A stretch of 32,850 nucleotides of DNA from Mesotaenium endlicherianum (taxonomy: Eukaryota; Streptophyta; Zygnematophyceae; Zygnematales; Mesotaeniaceae). The notes under the pieces are model-generated. The model was not told the DNA's origin. It saw only the letters and a list, made by a program, of their open reading frames with translations, and did no database searches. Made by a program: the position numbers and the translations under genes. The DNA lies in NCBI GenBank assembly GCA_009602735.1, contig WELA01005293.1:229923-262772 (forward strand), read 5' to 3'. Position 1 is the stretch's first letter; the number at the start of each line of letters is the position of its first letter. Of the stretch, positions 9,720 through 19,044 are shown in pieces.

Positions 9720-10146
9720 TGAGGATGCTAGAGATAGTGAGTCGTCACTAGCTGCCCTCGTAGCAGGTATTATGGGTCCTGCTGAACTGGATTCACTATG
9801 CATGCCTGACAAACAGATAAAGGAGACCATCAGTAATATAGACGTCCAGAGAGTGCACACTCTGGATGCTCTTGTTCCACCTGATGTCCAACATTTCTTT
9901 GCTACGTCAGGAGAACAATGCGAAAGTCAGGAAAAGACAGTCCCCCCTATCCTACTGCATTGCATGATTGCAGGTAGGAAGGTGAGGGTATTTGTTGACG
10001 GAGGGGCGTCACATACTTTTATCGACAAGGACTTAGTTAAGCGGCTAAGGCTGCCTACTGTCACCCAAGGGAATAGAAAGATATTCCTTGGAGATGCCTC
10101 AAGGATCCCGGGAGGAGTTATAACCAAGCCTATTGAGGTCCAGTAA
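9680..10146 (+). pseudogene. Element C protease fragment
   Basis: The frame is -1 to gag and corresponds to the first half of B's protease, including FVDGGASHTFIDKDLVKRL. It ends at TAA 10144-10146, exactly where similarity to B's protease stops. All of reverse transcriptase, RNase H and integrase is absent, because the sequence jumps into the middle of an LTR. This is a large internal deletion derivative. Confidence 0.88.
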
Positions 10147-10151
10147 GGATC

Positions 10152-10394
10152 TTCTCTGAATCCAAGGCGAGAAGCCATTGATACGCAGTGTCTTTCAACC
10201 TTGCTTATGTATGAGTTTACTGATTTGCAGTATTGATGCTAGTTTACTCGCATTTGACTTACGAGTATTATTCACTGCTAGTGTGTATTCCTTTGCCGTT
10301 TAACCAGTTAACAAAAAATACCATAAAGATTACTTGCTGATGTAAAGATCTTTATTGATTGTTAATCGCCTATTTGGTAAGTCGATTCATTTAA
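10152..10394 (+). repeat. LTR3: truncated 3' LTR of element C
   Basis: The sequence from about 10152 (TCTCTGAATCCAAGGCGAG) matches the last 240 bp of LTR1 and LTR2 and ends GATTCATTTAA at 10394. The first 480 bp of the LTR are missing, in the same deletion that removed element C's pol. Element A's integrase resumes at once at 10395. Confidence 0.88.
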
Positions 10395-10752
10395 GAACAT
10401 CTTGTTGGAGAAGGCCAAGGAGACTCAGGTTCCTACTACACAAGCTTTTATGGAGCAGATGGCCAAGACTTGGGATAAGGCGAAGACGTGTATTCGGAAG
10501 GCACAGGAAGAGCAGGTCAAGCATGCTAACAAGCACAGGAGGGAAGTGACATTCCATGTGGGCGACAAAGTACTCTTGTCCACAGAGAACCTACCTTTCA
10601 CAGGCAAGAGGAAATTGCGGGCACGGTTTACAGGTCCCTTTGTGGTGCTCAAGCAGGTGAATCCAGTGACCTATAAGTTGGAACTTCCTTCAGGCTGGCG
10701 TATCCATGATGTGTTCCATGTCAGTTGTTCGCGGCCATACGTTGACCCGAAT
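10395..10752 (+). pseudogene. Element A, second part: integrase C-terminal region
   Basis: The frame ILLEKAKETQVPTTQAFMEQ through HVGDKVLLSTENLPF, KLRARFTGPF, VNPVTYKLELPSGWRIHDVFHVS and RPYVDPN is the C-terminal integrase region of a Ty3/gypsy element (GPF/Y-like module). It matches copy D at 17719-18078. It ends at ACCCGAAT, where element F is inserted, and continues at 11256 with the chromodomain. Confidence 0.9.
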
Positions 10753-11255
10753 TCTAGTGATTTGAGTTATTATATATTTGTTTGCATATATTTTAATGTT
10801 TTCAAATATATTTGGAGTAGTATTGTGTGAATTCAAGTGTGAATAGGTACTCTAGTAACTTAGTTCATGTCATTTGAACCTTCCAAGGCATTTTCGAAGG
10901 TAGAGGAAGGACCTAGAAGAACTCCACGTGGCAAAAGTCAAATATGCCATTCTAAGGCCAAAAGGACATGTGTACATTATTCTAGAAAGAGGTGGCAAGT
11001 TTTGGGATGTGTTGGGTGCCAACACATCAACATACACCTTCCTAGAAATTACTTATATAGCAAGTATATAAACAAGAGCTAGAACATAGAAAGACATTCC
11101 AGAATCACTCTTGTACTTGCCAAAATCCAGAAATACATTAACTTTCGAGAAGCCATCTCTCTTTCAAGAAGCTACCACTTGTGTTCAAAGATCCTTGTCT
11201 TGAATAGATAAAGTATTATATTTTACTAAGTACTTTATCTATCTGTTTCACTACA
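10753..11255 (+). repeat. Element F copy 1: 503-bp solo-LTR-like insertion with CGAAT duplication
   Basis: The repeat starts TCTAGTGA (TGTAGTGA in the other copy) and ends TCACTACA, giving TG...CA-type ends with an 8-bp inverted repeat. It is flanked by CGAAT at 10748-10752 and 11256-11260. Copy D has the uninterrupted site ACCCGAATGAAGG at about 18073, so the insertion is exact. A TATA box TATATAAA lies at 11065-11072. It has no coding sequence, polypurine tract or primer site. Size, ends and 5-bp duplication fit a solo LTR of a third family. The same 503 bp recurs in reverse at 14265-14767. Confidence 0.88.
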
Positions 11256-11542
11256 CGAATGAAGGACACCCAGGACGACTACCTACGCCGCCACCACCGG
11301 TCGAGATCGATGATGTATTGGAGTATGAAGTGGAGGCGATTGTCGGCGATCGACGAGTCAAGCGAGGTCAACGACTTGTTCAAGAGTATCTGGTCAAGTG
11401 GAAGGGCTACCATGCGGACGACAACACTTGGGAGCCGGAGGTCAACTTGACTCTTTGTAAGAGTAAGTTGAGACGTTATTTGCAGAATGTGTCGAGGACA
11501 TCGCATCTTGAGGAGGGGGATGATGTGAGGGGGATGATGTAA
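11256..11542 (+). pseudogene. Element A, third part: integrase C-terminal chromodomain
   Basis: The frame continues element A's pol after the F insertion. It holds a chromodomain: [12 protein letters not shown], then [21 protein letters not shown] at about 11390-11450, with the aromatic residues usual for this fold. Such domains at the end of integrase define chromoviruses and are known to guide insertion toward particular chromatin. The stop TAA (11540-11542) is formed with the first bases of the 3' LTR. This piece is itself undamaged, but its polyprotein is interrupted upstream. Confidence 0.9.
11513..11540 (+). promoter_or_regulatory. Duplicated polypurine tract at element A's 3' LTR
   Basis: GAGGGGGATGATGT occurs twice head to tail (11513-11526 and 11527-11540), covering the polypurine tract and the first three bases of the LTR. 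Copy D has only one such unit before its 3' LTR. Confidence 0.65.
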
Positions 11543-12278
11543 GGTCATAGGTTTATAAAGTGCATTTTTGAGTTTCATAAAAGTATGTTTTGATTGCATA
11601 GTGTAGAGTGCATTTTTGTGGTCATTGTGATCTGAAGTTCATCGAATTTGGTCAAGTATTGAGAGAGTTATGGATTTCCGAAGTTTAATTAGTTTTGAGG
11701 TCGGTTGACGACTGTCCTTAATTCGCGGTGACCGCGACCGTCGGATTGACCGACAGCGTCCAGCAATCTGGCCCGTTAGAGTGAACTCGAACCTTCACGT
11801 AAGTTCGGCTGACGCGGAGTGCCGACTAGGTCGATTTACCTAGAAGTTTTGGTTTAGCCTAGCGCGTCTAAGATAGAATATTCTAGTAATGTCGATGCAT
11901 GTATGTGGACGTCAATTTAGCCCGACACGTCAAATTAGACTGATCTGGCTTACTCACGAATATTCTGGAAGGGACAATTTGACGAACACTCAAGTAAATC
12001 CGTAGCTTCCTCCTAGGGAGGAGCACTTAGGGAGAAAATTATGAGTAGGCATTACTTCTTTGTTTCTCATCAGTTTTCATTTTGTAAATTTCTACGGGTT
12101 TGTAATGACAAGGTCTTTCATCCTACACCATTTGTGAGCACTTTCTTGCCACTCAAAATGTCAAGAAATGTTCCTAAGCTTTTTTAGCAATATGCCGCTG
12201 CACTCTTTAATATGATTGCAACTAGTTCCTTTCCTCGTGAGTTACTACGCTTCCACTAGGGCACTTTGCCCCCTTTCA
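11538..12278 (+). repeat. 3' LTR of element A (family 1)
   Basis: This 741-bp LTR starts TGTAAGGTCATAGG and ends GCCCCCTTTCA. It matches 18342-19044 in the same orientation and 14211-15473 in reverse (apart from the F insertion there), with many substitutions, so the copies are old. It follows the chromodomain, which makes it a 3' LTR. Directly after its CA end, minus-strand reverse transcriptase sequence of element E begins. Confidence 0.9.
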
Positions 12279-13182
12279 GCGGGTCTCACTGGTGGCTTGC
12301 TCCCTGGTTCCAACTCAATCTTGTGCTTCATAGCTCTCTGTGGAGGTAATCCTGCAGGTAGCTCCTCAGGACATACGCACTTGAACTCCTCCAACAGCGC
12401 CTTAATTTGGGCAGGCATCTCAGCAGGCTTTTTCTCTTTAGCAGTTGGGCTCTGCTTCTTCTGAGCAAGGGGATCGGACACCACTACTTGCTCCTCCGGC
12501 GATGTACATTCGCCCAGGCTGGTAGGAATCACGCTTGCTCCATCTGAAGACCTGGCCAGGACCACCGAAACAAGGTACATCTCCTTCACCTGATTTGCCC
12601 TGCATAGCTTCTTAACTTGCAGGCTCGACAGAAGACAGTTACTTGTGGTCGTATCTACCTCCACCTGTTTCGCTGTCTCCATTCGACCATCACGCCCTTG
12701 GACTTTCACTTGTCCTGTGCTCCAATGCACTTGAGGGTTGGCTTTTCTTAACCATGGTCGTCCCAATATGACCTCATGGTGACCTAAGTCTGCTTGCTCC
12801 AAAACTTCCTGACTCTAGTGCCCCGCTACTTCCACGTGAATAGCTTCCATAGGTGCACCACACTTGAGCCTCTATCCGTTCGCCAAAATTGCCTCCTTAG
12901 GCTCATAATGCTTCTGCACAGGGATTCGCCACTCTTTCACCAGCTTCTTGTGCACAAGATTTGCACTTGCGCCACCGTCGACCATACACTTCGCCTTGAT
13001 GCCGTCGACCACTCCTTCCACGATGATAGGCTTGTCAACGTCTCGTCTTTCGCTTCTCGGCAGGCTCCTGGGGATAACCTCCTTGTGAGTTCTCGTCTTC
13101 ATGCCAGTAGACACCCCAGAACGACTTACTGGCGTCCTCCTTTTTCCTGCTGTTGAGGTTGCTTTGCCTTCACATGACAGTC
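12279..13182 (-). pseudogene. Element E protease and start of reverse transcriptase
   Basis: Read on the minus strand this follows element E's gag. The protease shows KCMVDGGASANLVHKKLVK near 12990-12930 (DGGA active-site form as in element B) and HHEVILGRPWLRKANPQVHW near 12780-12725. The linker ends in CVCPEELPAGLPPQRAMKHK and GSKPPVRPAE, the usual lead-in to the RT domain, and is cut at 12279 by the end of element A's LTR. At least one frameshift and several stops lie between the two protease halves (about 12870-12800). It is the same general family as A by its LTR. Confidence 0.85.
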
Positions 13183-14173
13183 TCAAGCCAGATGTCCAAG
13201 CTTGCCGCAATTATAGCACGGTCCTCTNTAGCAGGGTCCTCTTGGCTTAAAATTTTGCTGCCTGCGTTGGTAGTGAACAAGTCCCAACTCCATAGGTACT
13301 GGACCTTGAACACTCGTGCTTGGCGCTTGAGATGCAAAGTGTCGATATCCCCCAAAGTTGTGGCTGCCCCACTGCCTCCGACTATACTCCACAGCGTCGA
13401 CCCTCGTTGCCAATGCCATCATTTCTCCAAGACTGGTAGGGTCCTTCAGCGCCACTTCCTTGGTCACAGTTGGCTTGAGTCCTCTCTTGAACTTGTCCAT
13501 CATTTCCGACTCGTGCATGGATGGACATTAAAGCACCAGCTCGTTGAAGCGCGAAACATACTCTTGAACGCTTCCTCGTTGGCGAAGGCGCACCAATAGA
13601 TCTCGAGCGGTAGCCTCGGGTGCAATAGGTTGAAATTGCCTCTTCGAGCCTTCGAATAGCTGATCAACAGTAACAGGAACTCCAGACAGCTGCTCCAGTC
13701 GCTCATACCAAGCTCCAGCACTCTTCTGCAGCAAAGTCATGACAAAAGGCAACTTCCCTGTCGGGCGTGAGCGCAGAATACTCCATAAACTTGTTCACTC
13801 CAAAATTTCGTTGATGAACAGGCGGCGATCCACGCTCTCCGATATAAACTTCAGGCTTAGGCGCACGCACTCCCAATGCGGGTGGAATGACTGGTTGCAC
13901 CACTGGGTTAACATGAAGTGGTGGTACAACGGGTGCAGGTAGCGAACTCGTCGAAGCGGCATTCCCAACAACAACTCGCACCATCCTCTCCACCTCCGCG
14001 CGCATATTTTGTTGAAATTAGGCGTAGACTTTTCCTCCAATTGCATTTGCCATTTGCCTTAGCATCGCCTGCTTCTCTTGTTGCTCTCTGGTCATCGTTG
14101 GTGCTGCCTGCTGCCCCGCGCGCTCAACATGCTCGACATGTTCGCCTCCTCCAGCTGCCGGCTGCGACTCCAT
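13183..14173 (-). pseudogene. Element E gag, broken
   Basis: The minus-strand frame starts at ATG 14173-14171, 23 bp after the primer-binding site, with MESQPAAGGGEHVEHV. A TAA near 14017 and frameshifts near 13740 and 13525 break it. Recognisable parts are VYIGERGSPPVHQRNF with FGVNKFMEYSAL, then AGAWYERLEQLSG and QEYVSRFNELVL of the capsid region, LMDKFKRGLKP-like sequence, and one zinc knuckle CYNCGKLGHLA near 13220-13185. An N at 13228 lies between two 14-bp near-identical stretches beside the knuckle and appears to duplicate its first residues. Confidence 0.85.
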
Positions 14174-14196
14174 AATATAATATGCAAACTAGCCCA

Positions 14197-14208
14197 GCTT
14201 CGATACCA
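14197..14208 (-). promoter_or_regulatory. Primer-binding site of element E
   Basis: On the minus strand TGGTATCGAAGC lies two bases after the LTR end. It resembles the initiator methionine tRNA complement, with two mismatches. It shows that the LTR at 14211-15473 is a 5' LTR and that element E is on the minus strand. Confidence 0.75.
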
Positions 14209-14210
14209 GA

Positions 14211-15473
14211 TGAAAGGGGCAGAGTGCCCTAGTGGAAGCGTAGTGACTCACGAGGAAAAGAACTTGTAGTGAAACAAATAGATAAAGTACTTAGTGGAAT
14301 ATAATACTTTATCTATTCAAGACAAGGATATTTGAACACAAGTGGTAGCTTCTTGAAAGAGAGATGGCTTCTTGAAAGTTAATATAATTCTGGATTTTGG
14401 CAAGTACAAGAGTGATTCTGGAATGTCTTTCTATTTTCTAGCACTTGTTTATATACTTGCTACATAAGTAATTTCTAGGAAGGTGTATGTTGATGTGTTG
14501 GCACCCAACACATCCCAAGACTTGCCACCTCTTTCTAGAATAATGTACACATGTCCTTTTGACCTAAAAATGGCACATTTGACTTTTGCCACGTGGAGTT
14601 CTTCTAGGTCTTTCCTCTAACTTCAAAAATGCCTTAGAAGGTTGAAAGGACATGAACCAAGTCACTAGAGTACCTATTCACACTTGAATCCACACAACAC
14701 TACTCCAAATATATTTGAAAACATTAAAATATATGCAAACTAATATATTATAACTCAAATCACTACAGAACTAGTTGCAATCATACTAAAGAGTGCAGCG
14801 GCATATCACTAACAAAGCTTAGGAAAATTACTCAACGTTTTGAGTTGCAAGAAACTGCTCACACATGATGTAAGATGAAAGGCCTTGTCATTACAAACCC
14901 GTAAAAATTTAGAGAAGTGAAAACTGATAAGAAACAAAGAAGTTATGCCTATTTGTAATTATCTACGATGGCCGCTCGTCTCTAGGCGGGAGGGCCGCTT
15001 AGCAGCGGATTATCTTAAGTGTTTGTCAAATCGTCCCTTCCAGAATATTCGTGAGAAATCCAGATCAGTCTCATCTGACGTGTCGGGCCGATTTGACGTC
15101 CACATGCATGGATCGAAATATCTAGAATATACTAACTTAGACGCGCTAGGCTAATCCGAAACTTCTAGGTAAATCGACCTAGTCGGCACTCCGCGTTAGC
15201 CGAACTTACGTGAAGGTTCGAATTCAATCTAACGGCCCAGATCGCTTGACGCTGTCGGTCAATCCAACGGTCGCGCTCACCGCAAATTAAGGACAGTCGT
15301 CAACCGACCTCAAAACTAATTAAACTTCGGAAATCCATAACTCTCTCAATACTTGACCAAAGTTGATGAACTTTATATCAAAATGATCACAAAAATGCAC
15401 TCTACATTTCTATATAATCAAAACGTACTTTCATGAAATTAAAAATTGCACTTCATAAACCTATGACCTTACA
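14211..15473 (-). repeat. 5' LTR of element E, interrupted by element F
   Basis: On the minus strand it starts TGTAAGGTCATAGG at 15473 and ends TGCCCCTTTCA at 14211. It is 1263 bp long because the 503-bp F element and its 5-bp duplication are inserted close to its 3' end; the remaining 755 bp align with the LTRs of A and D. To the right, minus-strand gag of element G begins immediately. Confidence 0.9.
14265..14767 (-). repeat. Element F copy 2: 503-bp solo-LTR-like insertion with GAACT duplication
   Basis: It is the reverse complement of 10753-11255 and has the same length. On the minus strand it starts TGTAGTGATTTGAG and ends GTTTCACTACA. GAACT flanks it at 14260-14264 and 14768-14772. The corresponding uninterrupted LTR site (CAACTAGTTC followed by TCGTGA) is present in the LTRs of A and D. 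The different duplication shows an insertion independent of copy 1. Confidence 0.9.
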
Positions 15474-16385
15474 AAGGAGATCATCGCATAGACAGCTTTC
15501 TCTTGCTGATTGATAACATCAAATTTCTCATGCAACTTCTCGACAAACTCTACTCAAGTAGGGTCATCGAGTTGTTGAGCGTTACGCTCTCTTTTCGAAT
15601 TTAGCCACCAATTTGCTGCATCGCCTTTCAGTATAGCACCAGTGTGCCTGACTTTCTCGTAATCCTGCAGTTTTGGGTAGTTCTCCAGCCACTGCACAAC
15701 ATCAGCGAGAAACTTGATCAAGTAGTACTTTTTGTTCTCCTCACGGTCATAGTCCTGAGGAGGTATTGACTTAGGCTTACTCGACCCTCTGCCACCACCA
15801 CCAGTGGTTTGAGAACCCAGTTGGTCTCTGTCACGCAGCAACGCCATCACGATCCTTTTGTCCTCCTGTTGGGACTGATACATGCTCGCCATTTGTGATT
15901 GCATTTGTACAAATTATGCTCCCAAATCTACATTATGAGGTGGTAGCCCAGCAAAGGTAGTAGCAGCAACATTAGCTCGATTAGTAGCAGCTTCGGCATC
16001 CGATTGCTACCGCTCCGGTTATGCCTGTTGCACTCAGTTGCTTGCGAATCTGAGGGAGAGGTATAACAATAGGCACCGCAGGAGGTTGGTTTTGGAGATT
16101 GGCCCTTTCTGCCATCTGCTCTTCCATCGTCCTTCTGTCAGGGGCCCTCCTACTTACTACCTCTTCTACCTCTTTGGCTAAATGCTCATCCTCAGCAAGC
16201 CGAGCTGCTACCGCAGCAAGAGCTGCTGCCTTCTCTGCAACTTCTCTAGCTCTTGCATCATGCAACGTTTCAGAGTAGGTACGGGGTCCAAAGACGCGGC
16301 TTTCTTCTTGCCCTTCCTCAATGTTATCATTGTCCTCACCCTCCATTTCACGAGAGCTGCTAGATTGAGACCTAGTCCTTACCAT
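15474..16385 (-). pseudogene. Element G gag, truncated (family 2)
   Basis: The minus-strand frame starts at 16385 with MVRTRSQSSSSREM, homologous to the gags of B and C but clearly diverged. It carries the Ala/Glu-rich N-terminal region (VAEKAAALAAVAARLAED) and, after a frame break near 15980-15905, MQSQMASMYQSQQEDKRI, KYYLIKFLADVVQWLENYPK and LLKG-type capsid sequence with AANWW. A stop lies near 15554 (LDDPT then TAG). The gag is cut off at 15474 in FVEKLHEKFDVINQQEK-like sequence, where element E's LTR starts. Confidence 0.88.
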
Positions 16386-16406
16386 ACAAGACGACTATGA
16401 TAACCA

Positions 16407-16418
16407 GCTCCGATACGA
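16407..16418 (-). promoter_or_regulatory. Degraded primer-binding site of element G
   Basis: On the minus strand TCGTATCGGAGC follows the LTR end by one base. It is the B/C site with two changes in its first bases. Confidence 0.6.
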
Positions 16419-16419
16419 T

Positions 16420-17153
16420 TAAAATGAATCAACTTACCGATAAACGATTAAGAATTAATAAAAGATCGTTAGGTCAGCAGGTAACCTTTATGGTATTTTC
16501 TGTTAACTGATTTAACAGCAAAAGACATTACTCTAGCAATAAAGTATACTCATAAGTCGAATGCAAGTAAACGAGCATCAATCATGCAATTAGTAAACTC
16601 ATACATAAGCAAGGGTAGAAGACAGTTTGCATCAATGGCTTCTAGCCTTGGATTCAGATCTCTTTTAGTATGCGGTACATAAGAGTTGGCCTCGTTTTCA
16701 AATGCCGAACTCGAGGGCAATATCGAGCATATGTACATGGAATGAGTGTACTATTCAACGGCAAGTGCGATGGCACCACCTACCCGGAAGTTAACCTCGT
16801 CGGGAGGACCTCGGCTAACCAAATCCACAGCCATCTTCCATCATCCCGAATCGCCATCTACCTTAAGGGTGTCATCTGGCCATTCATCTAGCACATCACA
16901 CTAGATGTATAACTAGGCAGTTCGCTGCTACCAAGTACGGCAGTCATCTGACTGTCAAAGAATGTGTCAGGATGCTGACCTAAGTCAAGAAGCTGACTTA
17001 AGTCGACTTCAACCTGCTGCTCCCGGTTGAGTCATTAAACTAAGTATTAAACATCCAACAGATTTAGTATTTATTGAAATTCAAGAGACTGAACTTATCT
17101 AACTATTATATTTAAATGAGTATTATATCTACTCAATATGCTGATTCTTTACA
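16420..17153 (-). repeat. LTR4: 5' LTR of element G (family 2)
   Basis: Read on the minus strand it starts TGTAAAGAATCAGCATATTG at 17153 and ends GATTCATTTTA at 16420. It aligns with LTR1 and LTR2 over its length (734 bp) but is more diverged from them than they are from each other. Its outer flank is the integrase of element D. Confidence 0.88.
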
Positions 17154-18341
17154 GTTGCGATGCGTGCCAGCGGAACAAGACACCAAATCATAAGAAGGAA
17201 GGTACATTGCAGCCCCTGCCCATTCCAAAGTATCCTTGGGAGCAGATTGCTATGGACTTCATCACATCTTTACCAGCAAGTGGGCAAGGGTACGATGCAG
17301 TATGGATTGTGTCTGATAGGCTCAGCAAGATGGCTCACTTCATTCCCATGAAGGAGACTTCTACGGCAGCAGATGTGGCGCGGCTATTCTTTGATCACAT
17401 TGTCAGGCTATATGAGTTGCCAAAGGTGATAGTTTCACATCGGGATCCTTGGATTACTATCGATTTTTGGCGGTCATTGTTTACTTTGATGGGGACCAAG
17501 CTGAGTAAGAGCGCTTCTTATCATCCTTTGAGAGACGGGCAGAGTGAGAGGCTTAATAGAAGTCTGCATGAGGTGCTCAGACGTTTTACTATGGAAGACC
17601 CTTCAGAGTGGGACAAGAAAGTGCCAGGGTTGGAGTTTGCCTACAATAACAGCATGCAGGGATTGACCAAGCAGTCACCATTCACTATGGTACATGTGAG
17701 AGAAGTATATCACCCAGGGAACATCTTGTTGGAGAAGACTAAGGAGACTCAAGTTCCTAGTACACGAGCTTTTATGGAGCAAATAGCCAAGACTTGGGAC
17801 ATGGCATACACGTGTATTTGGAAGGCACAAGAAGAGCAGCGGTCAAGCATGCTAACAAGCACAGGTGGTCCGTGACATTCCTTGTGGACGACAAAGTTAC
17901 TATCGTCAACAGAGAACCCACCCTTCATGGGCAAGAGGAAACTACGGGCACGATTTACAGGTCCATCTTCGGTGCTCAAGCAGGTGAATCCAATGGCCTA
18001 CACATTAGAACTTCCTTCATATTGGGGTATACATGATGTGTTCCATGTTAGTTACCTGCGGCCATACGTTGACCCGAATGAAGGACATCCAACACGACTA
18101 CCTACACCGCCAGCACCGGTCGAGATCGATGATGTATTGGAGTATGAAGTGGAGGCGATTGTTGGCGATCGACAAGTCAAACGAGGTCAATGATTTGTTC
18201 AAAAGTATCTGTCAAGTGGAAAGGCTACCACGCGGACGACAACACTTCGGAGCCAGGGGCGAACTTGACTCATTGTAGGAGTAAGTTGAGGCGATATCTG
18301 CAGAACGCATCGAGGACGTCGCATCTTAAGGAGGGTGATAA
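17154..18341 (+). pseudogene. Element D pol fragment: integrase core, C-terminal region and chromodomain
   Basis: The frame starts within the integrase zinc domain (CDACQRNKTPNHKK) next to LTR4. The core shows MDFITSLPASGQ with the first Asp, then VSHRDPWI, where the second catalytic Asp is replaced by His (CAT at 17438-17440; element A has GAT), and GQSERLNRSLHE with the Glu. The C-terminal region and chromodomain ([12 protein letters not shown]) follow. Damage includes a 2-base insertion near 17840, a 1-base insertion near 17895, TGA at 18191-18193 (CGA in element A) and a 1-base deletion near 18213. It is the reference for the uninterrupted structure of element A: the 226 bp missing from A are 17493-17718 here. 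Confidence 0.92.
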
Positions 18342-19044
18342 TGTAAGGTCATAAGATTGTAGAGTGCATTTTTGTGGTCATTTTGATATAAGTTTCGTCG
18401 AATTTGGTTCAATTTTGAGAAAGTTACGAATTTTTGAAGTTTAATTAGTGTTGAAGTTGGTCAACGACTGTCCTTAATTTGCGGTGAGCGCAATCGTCGG
18501 ATCGATTGACAGCGTCGAGCAATCTGGGTCGTTAGAGTGAATTTGAACCTTCACGTAATTTTGGCTGACGCGGAGTGTCGACTAGGTCGATTTACTTAGA
18601 AGTTTCGAATTAGCCTAGTGCCTCTAAGGTAGTATATTCTAGATATTTCGATGCATGCATGTGGACGTCAAATCGGCTCGACACGTCGGATGAGGCTGAT
18701 CTGGCCTACTCGCAAATATTTTGGAAGGGACAATTTGACAAACACTTCGAATTTTTGTTGCTAAGCGGCCCTCCCTCATAGGGGGCGAGCGGTCGTGGTA
18801 GAAAAACATAAATAGGCATAACTTCGTTGTTTCTTATCAGTTTTCACTTCTATAATTTTCTACAGGTTTGTAATGACAAGGTCTTTCATCCTATTTCATT
18901 TGTGAGCACTTTCTTGCTACTCAAAATGCTGAGTAATTTTTCCAAGCTTTCTTAGTGATATGCCGCTGCACTCTTTAGTATGATGCAACTAGTTCTTGTT
19001 CTCGTGACTTACTATGTTTCCACTAGGACACTCCGCCCCTTTCA
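18342..19044 (+). repeat. 3' LTR of element D (family 1)
   Basis: This 703-bp LTR starts TGTAAGGTCATAAG and ends GCCCCTTTCA. It aligns with the LTRs of elements A and E and lacks the F insertion. Its end marks the right-hand border of the nest, and single-copy-like sequence follows. Confidence 0.9.
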
